Below are positions 56,415 through 57,500 of a stretch of 57,500 nucleotides of DNA, in pieces. The stretch comes from Apostichopus japonicus. Lineage: Eukaryota > Echinodermata > Holothuroidea > Aspidochirotida > Stichopodidae. Location: the NCBI RefSeq assembly GCF_037975245.1, contig NC_092573.1, positions 3,595,001 to 3,652,500 on the forward strand. Direction: 5' to 3'. How positions within the stretch are numbered: position 1 is the stretch's first letter; every line of letters starts with the position of its first letter. The position numbers and the translations under genes are program-made. Under the pieces are notes generated by a model, which was not told where the DNA came from, searched no databases, and saw nothing but the letters and a program-made list of their open reading frames with translations.

Positions 56415-57500
56415 CGGTGAAATAATATAGCTATATATAGTACAACTGTTTACAATACAATACAAATGTGATATAAGTGAAATATGATAGCTATATGATA
56501 CAACTTACAATACAATACAAATGTGATATAAGTGAAATATTATAGCTATATAGAACAGCTTACAATACAATACAAATGTGATATAAGTGAAATATGATAG
56601 CTATATGATACAACTTACAATACAATACAAATGTGATATAAGTGAAATATTATAGCTATATAGTACAACTTACAATACAATACAAATGTGATATTAGTGA
56701 AATATGATAGCTATAAAGTACAACTAACAATACAATACAAATGTTATATTGATGAAATATCTATAGCTATACAGAACAGCTTACAATACAATACAAATGT
56801 GATATGAGTGAAATATCTATAGCTATATAGTACAACTTACAATACAATACAAATGTGATATAAGTGAAATATCTATAGCTATATAGTACAACTTACAATA
56901 CAATACAAATGTGATATGAGTGAAATATCTATAGCTATATAGTACAACTTACAATTCAATACAAATGTGATATAAATGAAATATCTATAGCTATATAGTA
57001 CAACTTACAATACAATACAAATGTGATATAAGTGAAATATCTATAGCTATATAGTACAACTTACAATACAATACAAATGTGATATGAGTGAAATATCTAT
57101 AGCTATATAGTACAACTTACAATACAATACAAATGTGATAAGAGTGAAATATCTATAGCTATATAGTACAACTTACAATACAATACAAATGTGATATAAG
57201 TGAAATATCTATAGCTATATAGTACAACTTACAATACAATACAAATGTGATATAAGTGAAGTATCTATAGCTATATAGTACAACTTACAATACAATACAT
57301 ATGTGATATAAGTGAAATATGATAGCTATATGATACAACTTACAATACAATACAAATGTGATATGAGTGAAATATTATAGCTATAAAGTACAACTTACAA
57401 TACAATACAAATGTTATATTGATGAAATATGATAGCTATATGGTACAACTTACAATACAATACAAATGTGATATAAGTGAAATATCTATAGCTATATAGT
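56415..57500. repeat. Satellite array, 55-56-bp unit, about 19 copies, continuing past the right edge
   Basis: The core ACAATACAATACAAATGTGA recurs about 19 times at 55-56-bp steps. Between cores are GATATAAGTGAAATAT, an ATAGCTAT palindrome and AGTACAACTT. Two main variants exist: one with ATCTATAGCTATATAG (56 bp), dominant in the middle, and one with ATGATAGCTATATGAT or ATTATAGC (55 bp), at both ends. A rarer GTTATATTGATGAAAT variant appears near 56730 and near 57400. Ordered variants suggest local block amplification. The array abuts the retroelement fragment on its left. Confidence 0.95.

Overview
The window looks like AT-rich animal nuclear DNA, most likely from a marine invertebrate. Reasons: one large coding exon ends at a consensus GT splice donor, gene density is very low, there are many (TA)n microsatellites and runs of 14-17 G, and there are short hAT-type transposons and a decayed non-LTR retrotransposon tail. 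I would guess a deuterostome such as an echinoderm, but nothing here proves the taxon. There are no operons, ribosome binding sites, CRISPR arrays or prokaryotic features.

The only gene I recognise is at the left end on the minus strand (2750-4138). It is the first coding exon of a small-conductance calcium-activated potassium channel (SK/KCNN family). It encodes a roughly 420-residue family-unspecific N-terminal tail, then the conserved run into and through membrane helix S1, and stops at a phase-0 GTAAGT donor. The pore, the calmodulin-binding domain and the rest lie beyond position 1. Positions 1-2749 are therefore the start of intron 1, and no second exon is visible in them.

From about 4.2 kb to 57.5 kb the sequence is intergenic or very long intronic DNA. 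It contains: (i) two hAT-type elements with terminal inverted repeats and exact 8-bp target duplications (17585-17913 and 46283-46922), plus two weaker hAT-like remnants (about 52.5 and 53.8-54.2 kb); (ii) nine (TA)n tracts of about 65-190 bp, a 260-bp uninterrupted (ATC)n tract, and (ATT)n and (GGA)n tracts; (iii) tandem repeats at several scales: an old degenerate array at 23.1-23.65 kb, a 93-bp duplication at 19.2 kb, a nearly identical 121-bp duplication at 20.8 kb, and a 55-56-bp satellite running off the right edge from 56.4 kb; (iv) a frameshifted non-LTR reverse transcriptase C-terminus on the minus strand immediately beside that satellite.

Three short open stretches (22183-22457 minus, 26287-26425 plus, 48856-49041 plus) look somewhat exon-like from splice signals or composition, but match no family I recognise. 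They are low-confidence candidates. I looked for a novel multi-gene system and did not find one. The most interesting items are the long SK N-terminus, the two clean hAT insertions, and the satellite/retroelement junction.
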